DNA of 64,000 nt, taken from the NCBI RefSeq assembly GCF_002803845.1, contig NZ_CP024985.1, forward strand, positions 6,459,501-6,523,500. The letters run 5' to 3'. Below the pieces are notes generated by a model. The model ran no database searches. It worked only from the letters and a program-made list of their open reading frames with translations, and was not told the DNA's origin. The DNA comes from Streptomyces lavendulae subsp. lavendulae (GTDB taxonomy: Bacteria > Actinomycetota > Actinomycetes > Streptomycetales > Streptomycetaceae). Positions within the stretch are counted from its first letter, which is position 1. Every line of letters begins with the position of its first letter. The position numbers were made by a program, and so were the translations under genes. Positions 7,071 through 15,721 of the stretch are shown piece after piece.

Positions 7071-9377
7071 ATGCCCCGCACCGCCCCGCGCATCTGCCCC
7101 CTCTGCGAAGCCACCTGCGGCCTCACCCTCACCATCGAGGGGACCACCGTCACCGGTGCCCGGGGCGATCGCGACGACGTCTTCAGCCGCGGCTTCATCT
7201 GCCCCAAGGGCGCCGCCTTCGGAGCGCTCGACGCCGACCCGGACCGACTGCGCACCCCTCTCGTCCGCCGCGGCGGCCGACTGCGACCGGCGACCTGGGA
7301 GGAGGCCTACGACGCCATCGCCGCCGCCGTCCCCGCCCTGGTCCGCGAACACGGCGCGCAGTCCGTGGGCGTCGTCCTCGGCAACCCGAACGTCCACACC
7401 ATGGCCGGCGCCCTCTACCCGCCGCTGCTCGTGGGCGCGCTGGGCACCCGCAACCTCTTCACCGCCAGCACCCTCGACCAGATGCCCAAGCACGTCTCCA
7501 GCGGACTGCTGTTCGGCGACCCCTTCGCCATCCCCGTCCCCGACCTCGACCGCACCGACTTCCTGCTCCTGCTCGGCGCCAACCCGGTCGAGTCCAACGG
7601 CTCCCTGTGCACCGCCCCCGACTTCCCCGGCCGGCTCAAGGCGCTGAGGGCGCGCGGCGGCACCCTCGTGGTCGTCGACCCGCGCAGGACGCGGACCGCC
7701 CGGCTCGCCGACCGGCACCTCGCACCCCGCCCCGGCAGCGACGCCCTGCTGCTCGCCGCCCTCGCGCACACCCTGCTCGCCGAACGGCCGTCGGGTACGG
7801 GGACGCCGACGGGACACACCGAGGGGCTCAGGGAACTCGCCGACGCCCTCGCGAGTTTCACTCCTGAGGCCGTTGCCCCCGCCTGCGACCTCACGGCCGC
7901 CGAGATCCGCACCCTGGCCCGTGACCTCGCGGCCGCGCCGACCGCCGCCGTCTACGGGCGGATCGGCAGCTGCACCGTCGAGCACGGGACGCTCGCCAGC
8001 TGGCTGGTCGACGTACTGAACATCCTCACCGGCAACCTCGACCGGCCGGGCGGGGCCCTCTTCCCGCTCCCGGCGACCGGCCCGCGCCCCCGGGCCGCCG
8101 CACCCGGCCGGGGGTTCGCGCTCGGCCGCTGGCACAGCCGGGTCTCCGGCCACCCCGAGGCCAAGAGCGAACTGCCCATCGCCGCCCTCGCCGAGGAGAT
8201 CGAAACCCCGGGGCCGGGGCGGATCCGTGCCCTGATCGCCATCGCCGCCAACCCGGTGCTGTCCGCCCCCGACGGCCGCCGGCTCGACGCGGCCCTGGCC
8301 GGGCTGGACTTCATGGTCAGCGTCGACCCGTACCTCAACGAGACCTCCCGCCACGCCCACGTCGTGCTGCCCCCGCCGCCGCCCTCCCAGAGCGCGCACC
8401 ACGACTTCGCCTTCAACGGCTTCGCCATCCGCAACCAGGTCCGCTACACCCGGGCCGCCGTCCCCCTCGAAGCCGGGCGGCTCGACGAGTGCGAGATCCA
8501 CGCGCGCCTCGTCCTGGCCGTCTCCGGCACGTACGGCGCCGCCGAGCCGTCCGTCGTCGACGAGACGGCGATCCAGGGCGCCCTCGCCCGGGAGACCGCG
8601 GACCGGAGCTCCCCCCTCCACGGAGCGGACCCCGTCCGGCTCGCGGGGCTCCTCACGGGCGAGAGCGGACCCGAGCGGCGGCTCGACCTGATGCTCCGAC
8701 TCGGCCCGTACGGAGACCTGTTCGGCGCGACGGTACGGCCGGACGGGCAGCCGGACCGGGCGGACCACCGGGCGGACCACGGGGCGGAGGCCGGGCCGGA
8801 GGTTGGCCCGGAGGGCGGGCTGAACCTGGAGCGGTTGCTCGCGCACCCGCACGGCATCGACCTCGGCCCGCTGCGGCCCCGGCTCCCGGGCCTGCTCAGG
8901 ACCCGCAGCGGGAGGATCGAGCTGCTCCCGGCCCCGATCGCGGCCGAGCTCCCCCGACTGCGCGCGGCGCTCACCGGCCGCCCCGCCGCCCTGGTGCTCG
9001 TGGGCCGCCGCCACCTACGGTCCAACAACAGCTGGCTGCACAACGTCCCGGCCCTCACCGGAGGTTCCAACCGCTGCACCCTCCAGGTCCATCCGCAGGA
9101 CGCGGAGCGGATCGGACTGACCGACGGGGGACGGGCCCGCGTCACCGCCGACGGCGGCAGCCTGGAGGTCCCCGTGGAGGTGACCGACGCCGTTCGCGCC
9201 GGTGTGGTCAGCCTGCCGCACGGCTGGGGCCACGACCGGGACGGCACCCGCCTGGCGGTGGCGGCCGCCGAGCCGGGAGTGAACGTCAACCAGCTCCTCG
9301 ACGGCACCCGGCTCGACCCGCTCTCCGGTACGGCGGTGCTCAACGGCTTCCCCGTCGAACTCGCACCCCTGCCCTGA
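7071..9377 (+). CDS. Molybdopterin-dependent oxidoreductase, formate dehydrogenase/nitrate reductase-like
   Basis: 768 residues of the DMSO-reductase superfamily. The N-terminal [4Fe-4S] ligands are Cys9, Cys12, Cys16 and Cys44 (CPLCEATCG, then RGFICPKG). The body has characteristic cofactor-binding stretches (NVHTMAGALY, LLLLGANPVESNG, VVVDPRRTRTA) and a C-terminal molydopterin-dinucleotide-binding domain (LRSNNSWLHNVPALTGG, then RVTADGG and GVVSLPHGWGH). There is no Tat signal, so it is cytoplasmic. The ATG at 7071 has TGGAGGG six bases upstream. No obvious partner subunit adjoins it. The substrate is not determinable; similar actinobacterial proteins are usually annotated only to family. 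Confidence 0.88.
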   Translation: MPRTAPRICPLCEATCGLTLTIEGTTVTGARGDRDDVFSRGFICPKGAAFGALDADPDRLRTPLVRRGGRLRPATWEEAYDAIAAAVPALVREHGAQSVGVVLGNPNVHTMAGALYPPLLVGALGTRNLFTASTLDQMPKHVSSGLLFGDPFAIPVPDLDRTDFLLLLGANPVESNGSLCTAPDFPGRLKALRARGGTLVVVDPRRTRTARLADRHLAPRPGSDALLLAALAHTLLAERPSGTGTPTGHTEGLRELADALASFTPEAVAPACDLTAAEIRTLARDLAAAPTAAVYGRIGSCTVEHGTLASWLVDVLNILTGNLDRPGGALFPLPATGPRPRAAAPGRGFALGRWHSRVSGHPEAKSELPIAALAEEIETPGPGRIRALIAIAANPVLSAPDGRRLDAALAGLDFMVSVDPYLNETSRHAHVVLPPPPPSQSAHHDFAFNGFAIRNQVRYTRAAVPLEAGRLDECEIHARLVLAVSGTYGAAEPSVVDETAIQGALARETADRSSPLHGADPVRLAGLLTGESGPERRLDLMLRLGPYGDLFGATVRPDGQPDRADHRADHGAEAGPEVGPEGGLNLERLLAHPHGIDLGPLRPRLPGLLRTRSGRIELLPAPIAAELPRLRAALTGRPAALVLVGRRHLRSNNSWLHNVPALTGGSNRCTLQVHPQDAERIGLTDGGRARVTADGGSLEVPVEVTDAVRAGVVSLPHGWGHDRDGTRLAVAAAEPGVNVNQLLDGTRLDPLSGTAVLNGFPVELAPLP

Positions 9378-9451
9378 GCTGGGGTTTTGCTCGTATTGCT
9401 CACGCGTCGACGTCTTGTTGGCACAAGGAGGTGGCACCTAGGTTCCCCTGC

Positions 9452-10978
9452 ATGCTGACCTTCCTCGGCTTCGCCATGATCGCGACCTTCCTGGTCCTGA
9501 TCATGCTGAAGAAAATGTCGCCCATCGCGGCGCTCGTCCTCATCCCCGCGCTCTTCTGCGTGTTCGCCGGAAAGGGCGCGCACCTGGGGGACTACGTCAT
9601 CGACGGCGTCGGCAAGCTCGCCCCGACCGCCGCCATGCTGATGTTCGCCATCGTCTATTTCGGCGTGATGATCGACGTCGGTCTCTTCGACCCGATCGTC
9701 CGGGGCATCCTGCGCTTCTGCAAGGCCGACCCGATGCGGGTCGTGGTCGGCACGGCCGTGCTGGCCGCGATCGTCTCCCTCGACGGGGACGGCTCGACCA
9801 CCTTCATGATCACCGTCTCGGCCATGTACCCGCTCTACAAGCGGCTCGGTCTGAGCCTGGTGGTCATGACGGGTGTCGCCGCGACCGCCAACGGCGTGAT
9901 GAACACCCTTCCCTGGGGCGGCCCCACCGCTCGTGCCGCCACCGCCCTCAAGCTGGACGCCGCCGACATCTTCGTCCCGATGATCCCCGCCCTCGCGGTC
10001 GGGCTGCTGTGCGTCTTCGTCCTGGCCTACGTCCTGGGCCTGCGCGAGCGCCGCCGCGTCGGCTCCCTGGTCATGCCCGCGGAGGCGGAGGCGGAGGCGG
10101 AGGCGGAGGCGAAGGCGGAGGCGAAGGCGGAGACGGAGACGGAGACGGAGGCCGAGGAGGAGTCCCTGGTCACGGTCGGCTCGGGTGGCTCGGCCGACAG
10201 GACGGACACGGGCGCGCAGGCGGACACGAAGGCGCCCGGGAGCGCCAGCTCCGGTTCCGCCCCGGACCCCGCCCCGGCTTCCGGCGCCGCCCCTGGTGCG
10301 GGTCCCGACTCCGACGCCGTGCCCGAGGGCGACGGCTTCCAGGGGCTCGACCCCGACCGTCCGACGCTGCGCCCCCGTCTCTACTGGTTCAACGCGGCCC
10401 TCACCGTCGCCCTGCTCACCGCGATGATCATGGAGTTGCTGCCGATCCCGGTGCTGTTCCTGCTCGGCGCCGCCCTCGCGCTCACCGTGAACTTCCCCCA
10501 CATGCCGGACCAGAAGGCCCGCATCGCCGCCCACGCCGACAACGTCCTCAACGTCGCCGGCATGGTCTTCGCCGCAGCCGTCTTCACCGGCGTCCTCAGC
10601 GGGACGGGCATGGTCAAGCACATGGCCGACTGGCTCGTCGGCGCCGTCCCCGAGGGCATGGGCCCGCACATGGCCCTGGTCACCGGCCTGCTCAGCCTGC
10701 CGCTGACCTACTTCATGTCCAACGACGGCTTCTACTTCGGCGTCCTGCCGGTCCTGGCCGAGGCCGGCGCCGCCCACGGGGTCTCCTCGCTGGAGATCGC
10801 CCGCGCCTCCCTGGTCGGCCAGGCCCTGCACATGTCGAGCCCGTTGGTTCCGGCCGTCTACGTCCTCGTCGGCATGGCCAGGGTCGAGTTCGGCGACCAC
10901 ACCCGCTTCACCGTGAAATGGGCGGCCCTCACCTCCCTCGTGGTGCTGGCGGCAGGGATGCTTTTCGGCATCATCTGA
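9452..10978 (+). CDS. CitMHS-family citrate-metal/proton symporter
   Basis: 508-residue membrane protein of the CitM/CitH family, which imports citrate complexed with a divalent metal. Family signatures include IVYFGVMIDVGLFDP, SLDGDGSTTFMI and NTLPWGGPTARAA in the N-terminal half, and LPLTYFMSNDGFYFGVLP with SPLVPAVYVLVG in the C-terminal half. The halves are joined by a long hydrophilic loop (about residues 208-308) that begins with an Ala-Glu dipeptide run. AAGGAGG at 9425-9431 is 20 bases from the ATG, unusually far; an in-frame GTG at 9431 overlaps it, so the start is uncertain. S. coelicolor has a related transporter in the same neighbourhood. Confidence 0.88.
   Translation: MLTFLGFAMIATFLVLIMLKKMSPIAALVLIPALFCVFAGKGAHLGDYVIDGVGKLAPTAAMLMFAIVYFGVMIDVGLFDPIVRGILRFCKADPMRVVVGTAVLAAIVSLDGDGSTTFMITVSAMYPLYKRLGLSLVVMTGVAATANGVMNTLPWGGPTARAATALKLDAADIFVPMIPALAVGLLCVFVLAYVLGLRERRRVGSLVMPAEAEAEAEAEAKAEAKAETETETEAEEESLVTVGSGGSADRTDTGAQADTKAPGSASSGSAPDPAPASGAAPGAGPDSDAVPEGDGFQGLDPDRPTLRPRLYWFNAALTVALLTAMIMELLPIPVLFLLGAALALTVNFPHMPDQKARIAAHADNVLNVAGMVFAAAVFTGVLSGTGMVKHMADWLVGAVPEGMGPHMALVTGLLSLPLTYFMSNDGFYFGVLPVLAEAGAAHGVSSLEIARASLVGQALHMSSPLVPAVYVLVGMARVEFGDHTRFTVKWAALTSLVVLAAGMLFGII
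10081..10164 (+). repeat. GGAGGC-type tandem repeat inside the CitMHS gene
   Basis: Six-base units (GGAGGC, then GAAGGC and GGAGAC variants) repeat for about 84 bases and encode a run of Ala-Glu, Ala-Lys and Thr-Glu dipeptides in the cytoplasmic loop. Because the unit is six bases, copy-number change preserves the reading frame. Confidence 0.85.
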
Positions 10979-11002
10979 GCCGGGCGGCCCCTGGCGCCCC
11001 GA

Positions 11003-11021
11003 AAACTACCGGCGCTAGTTT
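11003..11021. promoter_or_regulatory. Operator-like site A1, upstream of the aldehyde dehydrogenase
   Basis: AAACTACCGGCGCTAGTTT has perfect six-base arms (AAACTA/TAGTTT) around a seven-base centre. It lies about 55 bases upstream of the aldehyde dehydrogenase ATG. A near-identical copy (A2) is found at 14417-14435 beside a TetR gene, so both are probably bound by that regulator. Confidence 0.6.
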
Positions 11022-11076
11022 GTAGGGTGTCGACGACGTCAGGTCTACGCGCTCGTGCGTGCTCGGGAGGAATGTC

Positions 11077-12489
11077 ATGAAGGCCCACGACGGGATGTAC
11101 ATCGGCGGGGAGTGGCGGCCCGCCGCCGGAACCGACCGGATCGAGGTCGTCAACCCGGCCGACGAGCAGGTCATCGCCACCGTCCCGGCCGGCAGCGCCG
11201 AAGACGTGGACGCGGCCGTACACGCGGCCCGCGCGGCCCTCCCCGGCTGGGCGGCCACGGCCCCGGCCGAGCGCGCCGCCCTGATCGGTGCGCTGCGCGA
11301 CGTCCTGGTGGCCCGCAAGGGCGAGATCGCCGAGACCATCACCGCCGAACTCGGCGCCACCTCCGGCTTCTCGGAGAACGTCCACGTGGGCGCCCCGATC
11401 GCGGTGGCCTCGTCCTACGCCGAGCTCGGGGCCGAGTACGCCTTCGAGGAGCGGATCGGGAACTCCACCGTGCTGCTGGAGCCGGTCGGCGTGGTCGGGG
11501 CCATCACGCCCTGGAACTATCCCCTGCACCAGGTCGTTGCCAAGGTGGCACCCGCTCTCGCCGCCGGCTGCACCCTCGTCCTCAAGCCGGCCGAGGACAC
11601 CCCGCTGACCGCACAGCTCTTCGCCGAGGCCGTGCACGAGGCGGGCGTCCCGGCCGGAGTCTTCAACCTGGTGACCGGTACCGGCCCGGTCGCCGGGCAG
11701 GCGCTGGCCGAGCACGAAGGAGTCGACCTCGTCTCCTTCACCGGCTCGACCGCCGTCGGCAGGAAGATCGGCGCCATCGCCGGCGCCGCCGTCAAGCGCG
11801 TCGCCCTCGAACTCGGCGGCAAGTCGGCGAACGTCATCCTGCCCGGCGCGGACCTGCCCAAGGCCGTCGCCTCGGGCGTCGCCGACGTCATGAGCAACTC
11901 TGGTCAGAGCTGCAACGCCCTCACCCGCATGCTCGTCCAGCGGGACCAGTACGAGGAAGCCGTGTCCCTCGCGGCGGCCGCCGTCGCCAAGTACCCCACC
12001 GGCGACCCCCGCGACCCGGGCACCCGCCTCGGCCCGGTGATCAACGCCAAGCAGCGCGCCCGCGTGCGCGCGTACATCGACAAGGGCGTCGAGGAGGGCG
12101 CCCGCCTCGTCGCGGGCGGTTCCGAAGCGCCGCACGAGCACGGGTACTTCGTCACCCCGACCGTGTTCGCGGACGTCACCCCCGAGATGACCATCGCCCA
12201 GGAGGAGATCTTCGGCCCCGTCCTGGCGATCCTGCCCTACGAGGACGAGGAGGACGCCCTGCGCATCGCCAACGGCACCGTCTACGGCCTGGGCGGCGCC
12301 GTCTGGGCGGCGGACGCCGAGACGGCCGTGGCCTTCGCCCGCCGCATGGACACCGGCCAGGTGGACATCAACGGCGGCCGCTTCAACGTGCGCGCGCCCT
12401 TCGGCGGCTACAAGCAGTCGGGCGTGGGCCGCGAGCTCGGCCCGCACGGACTGGGGGAGTACCTCCAGACCAAGTCCCTGCAGTTCTGA
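11077..12489 (+). CDS. NAD(P)-dependent aldehyde dehydrogenase
   Basis: 470 residues. Oxidises an aldehyde to the acid. The family motifs are complete: ITPWNYPLHQ and LKPAEDTPLTA for cofactor binding, FTGSTAVGRKI, general-base Glu245 in LELGGKSANV, nucleophile Cys279 in SGQSCNA, and EEIFGPVLAI near the C-terminus. The ATG at 11077 has GGGAGG six bases upstream. It is followed after 34 bases by a zinc alcohol dehydrogenase, so the pair probably converts an alcohol to the acid. Operator-like site A1 in its promoter suggests repression by the TetR encoded at 13684-14397. The natural substrate is unknown. Confidence 0.93.
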   Translation: MKAHDGMYIGGEWRPAAGTDRIEVVNPADEQVIATVPAGSAEDVDAAVHAARAALPGWAATAPAERAALIGALRDVLVARKGEIAETITAELGATSGFSENVHVGAPIAVASSYAELGAEYAFEERIGNSTVLLEPVGVVGAITPWNYPLHQVVAKVAPALAAGCTLVLKPAEDTPLTAQLFAEAVHEAGVPAGVFNLVTGTGPVAGQALAEHEGVDLVSFTGSTAVGRKIGAIAGAAVKRVALELGGKSANVILPGADLPKAVASGVADVMSNSGQSCNALTRMLVQRDQYEEAVSLAAAAVAKYPTGDPRDPGTRLGPVINAKQRARVRAYIDKGVEEGARLVAGGSEAPHEHGYFVTPTVFADVTPEMTIAQEEIFGPVLAILPYEDEEDALRIANGTVYGLGGAVWAADAETAVAFARRMDTGQVDINGGRFNVRAPFGGYKQSGVGRELGPHGLGEYLQTKSLQF

Positions 12490-12523
12490 CCGCGCAGCCC
12501 ACCGAGACACGGAGACGAAGACC

Positions 12524-13603
12524 ATGGTCCGCGCCGCCATCCTGCCCGCCGTCGGAGCCCCGCTGGAGATAAGGGACATCGTGCTGCCCGAACCCGGCCC
12601 CGGGCAGGTCCGGGTGCGGCTCGCCGCAGCCGGGGTCTGTCACTCCGATCTCTCCCTCACCAACGGCACCATGCGGGTGCCCGTCCCCGCCGTCCTCGGG
12701 CACGAGGGCGCCGGGACGGTCGTCTCGGTGGGCGAGGGCGTCACCCACGTCGCACCCGGTGACGGCGTGGTGCTCAACTGGGCCCCGTCCTGCGGGGAGT
12801 GCCACCACTGCCGGATCGGCGAGGTCTGGCTCTGCGCCAAGGCGCTGACCGGGGTGGGCGCGGTATACGCCCACGACGGCGAAGGCACCGAGCTGCACCC
12901 CGGGCTCAACGTCGCCGCCTTCGCCGAGGAGACCGTCGTCGCGGCGAACTGCGTGCTGCCCGCGCCCGCCGGGATCCCGCTGCCCGAGGCCGCCCTGCTC
13001 GGCTGCGCCGTCCTCACCGGTTACGGGGCCGTCCACCACAGCGCCCAGGTCCGTCCCGGAGAGTCGGTGGCCGTGTTCGGTGCCGGTGGGGTGGGCCTGG
13101 CCGCCCTCCAGGCGGCCCGGATCGCCGGGGCAGGGGTGATCGTGGCGGTGGACGTCTCCCCGGCGAAGGAGGAACTGGCCCGTGCCGCCGGGGCCACCGA
13201 CTTCGTGCTCGCCTCCGAGACCACCGCCAAGCAGATCCGCGCGCTCACCGAGGGTCAGGGCGCGGACGTGGCCGTGGAGTGCGTGGGCCGCGCGGAGACC
13301 ATCCGCGGAGCCTGGGACTCCACCCGCCGGGGCGGGCGCACCACGGTCGTCGGCATCGGCGGCAAGGAGCAGCAGGTCACCTTCCACGCACTGGAGATCT
13401 TCCACTACGCCCGCACCCTCAGCGGCTGTGTCTACGGAAACTGCGACCCCGCCCGCGACCTCCCGGTGATCGCAGAGCACGTGCGGGCGGGCCGCCTCGA
13501 CCTGGGCGCGCTGGTCACCGACCGGATCACCCTCGGCGGCATCCCCGCCGCCTTCGACGCGATGCTCGCGGGCAAGGGCGGCCGTTCCCTGATCGTCTTC
13601 TGA
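12524..13603 (+). CDS. Zinc-dependent alcohol dehydrogenase (MDR family)
   Basis: 359 residues. Catalytic zinc ligands are Cys39, His60 and probably Cys161; structural zinc is bound by Cys90, Cys93, Cys96 and Cys104 (CGECHHC followed by WLC). The Rossmann motif GAGGVGLAA lies near residue 182. This layout matches class III-like alcohol or formaldehyde dehydrogenases. It is co-directional with the aldehyde dehydrogenase with a 34-base gap, so probably one transcript. A strong hairpin follows the stop. Substrate unknown. Confidence 0.92.
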   Translation: MVRAAILPAVGAPLEIRDIVLPEPGPGQVRVRLAAAGVCHSDLSLTNGTMRVPVPAVLGHEGAGTVVSVGEGVTHVAPGDGVVLNWAPSCGECHHCRIGEVWLCAKALTGVGAVYAHDGEGTELHPGLNVAAFAEETVVAANCVLPAPAGIPLPEAALLGCAVLTGYGAVHHSAQVRPGESVAVFGAGGVGLAALQAARIAGAGVIVAVDVSPAKEELARAAGATDFVLASETTAKQIRALTEGQGADVAVECVGRAETIRGAWDSTRRGGRTTVVGIGGKEQQVTFHALEIFHYARTLSGCVYGNCDPARDLPVIAEHVRAGRLDLGALVTDRITLGGIPAAFDAMLAGKGGRSLIVF

Positions 13604-13646
13604 TCCGGCCCCCGGTCCGAGGCCCGGCGTCCGGCCCCGGCTCCCG

Positions 13647-13683
13647 CCCGGCCGACCGCACCCCGCTCCTGCGGTCGGCCGGG
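13647..13683. terminator. Bidirectional terminator hairpin
   Basis: A perfect 14-bp stem (CCCGGCCGACCGCA with TGCGGTCGGCCGGG) and nine-base loop lie between the convergent alcohol dehydrogenase and TetR genes, abutting the TetR stop codon. There is no U-run, which is common for Streptomyces terminators. Confidence 0.75.
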
Positions 13684-14397
13684 TCAGGCCCGCGGTTCCC
13701 GCAGGGCCTCGTACTGGAGGGACAGGCCGTCCAGCAGGGCCTTCAGGCCCGTCTCGAACGCGCCCTTGTCCACCTCGCGCCTGCGCTCCGCCAGCAGATG
13801 GGCCTGCCCGAGGTGCGGGTAGTCCACCGGGTCGTACGCCGCCTCGTCGTCCACGAATCCCCGGGCGAAGGAGGCCACCGCGGAGCCCAGGATGAAGTAG
13901 CGCATCAGGGCGCCGATCCGGGTCGCGTGGGCCGGGGGCCATCCCGCCTCCGTCATCGCCCCGAACACCGCGTCCGCCAGCCGCAGTCCGGCCGGGCGCC
14001 GGCCCGGTCCCCGTGCCAGCACCGGCACGATGTTCGGATGGTCCGCGAGGGCGTCCCGGTACGAGTGCGCCCAGGCGTGCAGGGCCTCCCGCCAGTCCCG
14101 GCGCGCCCCGCCTCCGCGGTCGCCGCGGGGGGCTTCGTCCCCGTCGCCGTCCGCGACGCCGACCGCGTCGAACATCGACAGGTCGACCCGGGCGCTCACC
14201 GCGTCCGCCACCGCCTCCAGGATCGCGTCCTTGGTCCGGAAGTGGTTGTACAGCGAGGGCCCGCTGACCCCGAGCGCCGCGGCCAGCCGCCGCGTCGACA
14301 CCGCCTCCAGCCCCTCCGCGTCCACCAGCGCACCGGCCGCCTCGACGATGCGGTCTCTGCTCAGGAGGGGCTTGCGCGGTCTGGCCATGCGCCACAT
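13684..14397 (-). CDS. TetR-family regulator with TetR-C type ligand domain
   Basis: 237 residues. The helix-turn-helix (VSTRRLAAALGVSGPSLYNH, then FRTKDAIL) is near the N-terminus, and the C-terminal part resembles the tetracycline-repressor-like ligand domain. The ATG at 14397 has AGGG six bases upstream; an internal ATG at 14388 is possible. It is divergent from the acyl-CoA dehydrogenase at 14478. The shared promoter region holds operator-like site A2, with a twin (A1) before the aldehyde dehydrogenase. It likely represses itself, the acyl-CoA dehydrogenase and the aldehyde/alcohol dehydrogenase pair. Confidence 0.9.
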   Translation of the reverse strand: MWRMARPRKPLLSRDRIVEAAGALVDAEGLEAVSTRRLAAALGVSGPSLYNHFRTKDAILEAVADAVSARVDLSMFDAVGVADGDGDEAPRGDRGGGARRDWREALHAWAHSYRDALADHPNIVPVLARGPGRRPAGLRLADAVFGAMTEAGWPPAHATRIGALMRYFILGSAVASFARGFVDDEAAYDPVDYPHLGQAHLLAERRREVDKGAFETGLKALLDGLSLQYEALREPRA

Positions 14398-14416
14398 AGT
14401 AGGCCCTGCCCGCCAT

Positions 14417-14435
14417 AAACTACCGGTGCTAGTTA
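14417..14435. promoter_or_regulatory. Operator-like site A2 between TetR and acyl-CoA dehydrogenase
   Basis: AAACTACCGGTGCTAGTTA differs from site A1 at only two of 19 positions and keeps the AAACTA/TAGTT arms. It lies between the divergent TetR (start 14397) and acyl-CoA dehydrogenase (start 14478), where one dimer could control both. Confidence 0.65.
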
Positions 14436-14477
14436 ACGGCCCCGGCACCCGCGACCGCGCCCCACCCGGAGGCACCC

Positions 14478-15629
14478 GTGAACCTGGAGCTCAGCGAGGA
14501 GCAGGAGGCCGTGCGCCGGCTCGCCCGCGCGTTCACCGACCGCGAGATCGCCCCGTACGCCGCCGAGTGGGACCGCGCCGAGAGCGTGGACCGGGCCATC
14601 GTGAAGAGCCTCGGCGACCTCGGCTTCCTCGGCCTCACCGTCCCCGAGGAGTACGGCGGCTCCGGCGGAGACCACCTCTCCTACGCGCTGGTCACCGAGG
14701 AACTGGGCCGGGGCGACTCCGCCGTGCGCGGCATCGTCTCGGTCTCCCTCGGCCTGGTGGCCAAGACCGTCGCCGCCTGGGGCACCGAGGAGCAGAAGCG
14801 CGAGTGGCTGCCCCGCCTGTGTTCCGGCGAGGCCCTCGGCTGCTTCGGCCTGACCGAACCCGGCACCGGCTCCGACGCCGCCTCCCTCACCACGCGGGCC
14901 GTGCGCGAGGGGGACGCGTACGTGATCAGCGGCAGCAAGATGTTCATCACCAACGGCACCTGGGCCGATGTCGTCCTGCTCTTCGCCCGTACCGGCGGCG
15001 CCCCCGGACACCGCGGGATCTCCGCCTTCCTCGTCCCCGCCGACGCCCCGGGCCTCACCCGCCGGGAGGTCCACGGCAAGCTGGGCCTGCGCGGCCAGGC
15101 CACCGCCGAGCTCGCCCTCGACGGCGTCCGCGTGCCCGCGTCCGCGATGCTCGGCCCCGAGGGCAAGGGCTTCTCCGTCGCCATGTCGGCCCTGGCCAAG
15201 GGCCGGATGTCGGTGGCCGCGGGCTGCGTCGGCATCGCGCAGGCCGCACTGGACGCGGCCGTCTCGTACGCCGCCCGGCGCGAGCAGTTCGGCAAGCCGA
15301 TCGCCCACCACCAGCTGGTCCAGGAGCTGATCGCCGACATCTCCGTCGACGTGGACGCCGCCCGGCTGCTGACCTGGCGCGTCGCCGACCTCATCGACCG
15401 CGGGCAGCCCTTCGCCACCGAGGCCTCCACCGCCAAGCTCTTCGCCTCCGAAGCAGCCGTGCGCGCCGCGGGCAACGCCCTCCAGGTCCACGGCGGCTAC
15501 GGCTACATCGACGAGTACCCGGCCGGAAAGCTGCTGCGCGACGCCCGTGTGATGACCCTCTACGAGGGCACCAGCCAGATCCAGAAGCTGCTGATCGGCC
15601 GTGCCCGCACGGGGGTCTCCGCCTTCTGA
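14478..15629 (+). CDS. Acyl-CoA dehydrogenase
   Basis: 383 residues. FAD-dependent alpha,beta-dehydrogenation of an acyl-CoA. Family motifs present: CFGLTEPGTGSDAASL (substrate/FAD site), FITNGTWAD, YAARREQFGKPI, QVHGGYGYIDEYPAGKLLRD, and the catalytic-base region MTLYEGTSQIQKLLIGR with Glu in YEG. The size matches short-chain/isovaleryl-type enzymes. The GTG start has GGAGG upstream. It is divergent from the TetR gene, with operator A2 between them. The acyl substrate is unknown. Confidence 0.94.
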   Translation: MNLELSEEQEAVRRLARAFTDREIAPYAAEWDRAESVDRAIVKSLGDLGFLGLTVPEEYGGSGGDHLSYALVTEELGRGDSAVRGIVSVSLGLVAKTVAAWGTEEQKREWLPRLCSGEALGCFGLTEPGTGSDAASLTTRAVREGDAYVISGSKMFITNGTWADVVLLFARTGGAPGHRGISAFLVPADAPGLTRREVHGKLGLRGQATAELALDGVRVPASAMLGPEGKGFSVAMSALAKGRMSVAAGCVGIAQAALDAAVSYAARREQFGKPIAHHQLVQELIADISVDVDAARLLTWRVADLIDRGQPFATEASTAKLFASEAAVRAAGNALQVHGGYGYIDEYPAGKLLRDARVMTLYEGTSQIQKLLIGRARTGVSAF

Positions 15630-15659
15630 GCCGGAGGGGGACCCGTCGGGAGTGGCACC

Positions 15660-15673
15660 TAAGCGCTTGCTCA
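15660..15673. promoter_or_regulatory. Operator-like site B1 upstream of TetR 15722
   Basis: TAAGCGCTTGCTCA contains the palindrome AAGCGCTT. Thirteen of 14 bases recur at 16853-16866 in front of the MaoC gene (site B2). It lies about 50 bases before the TetR start, consistent with autoregulation. Confidence 0.55.
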
Positions 15674-15721
15674 CCCTCCGGTAGGGTGTGCCTTCCACAC
15701 GGCGAAGAGGGTGAGCGAGCG

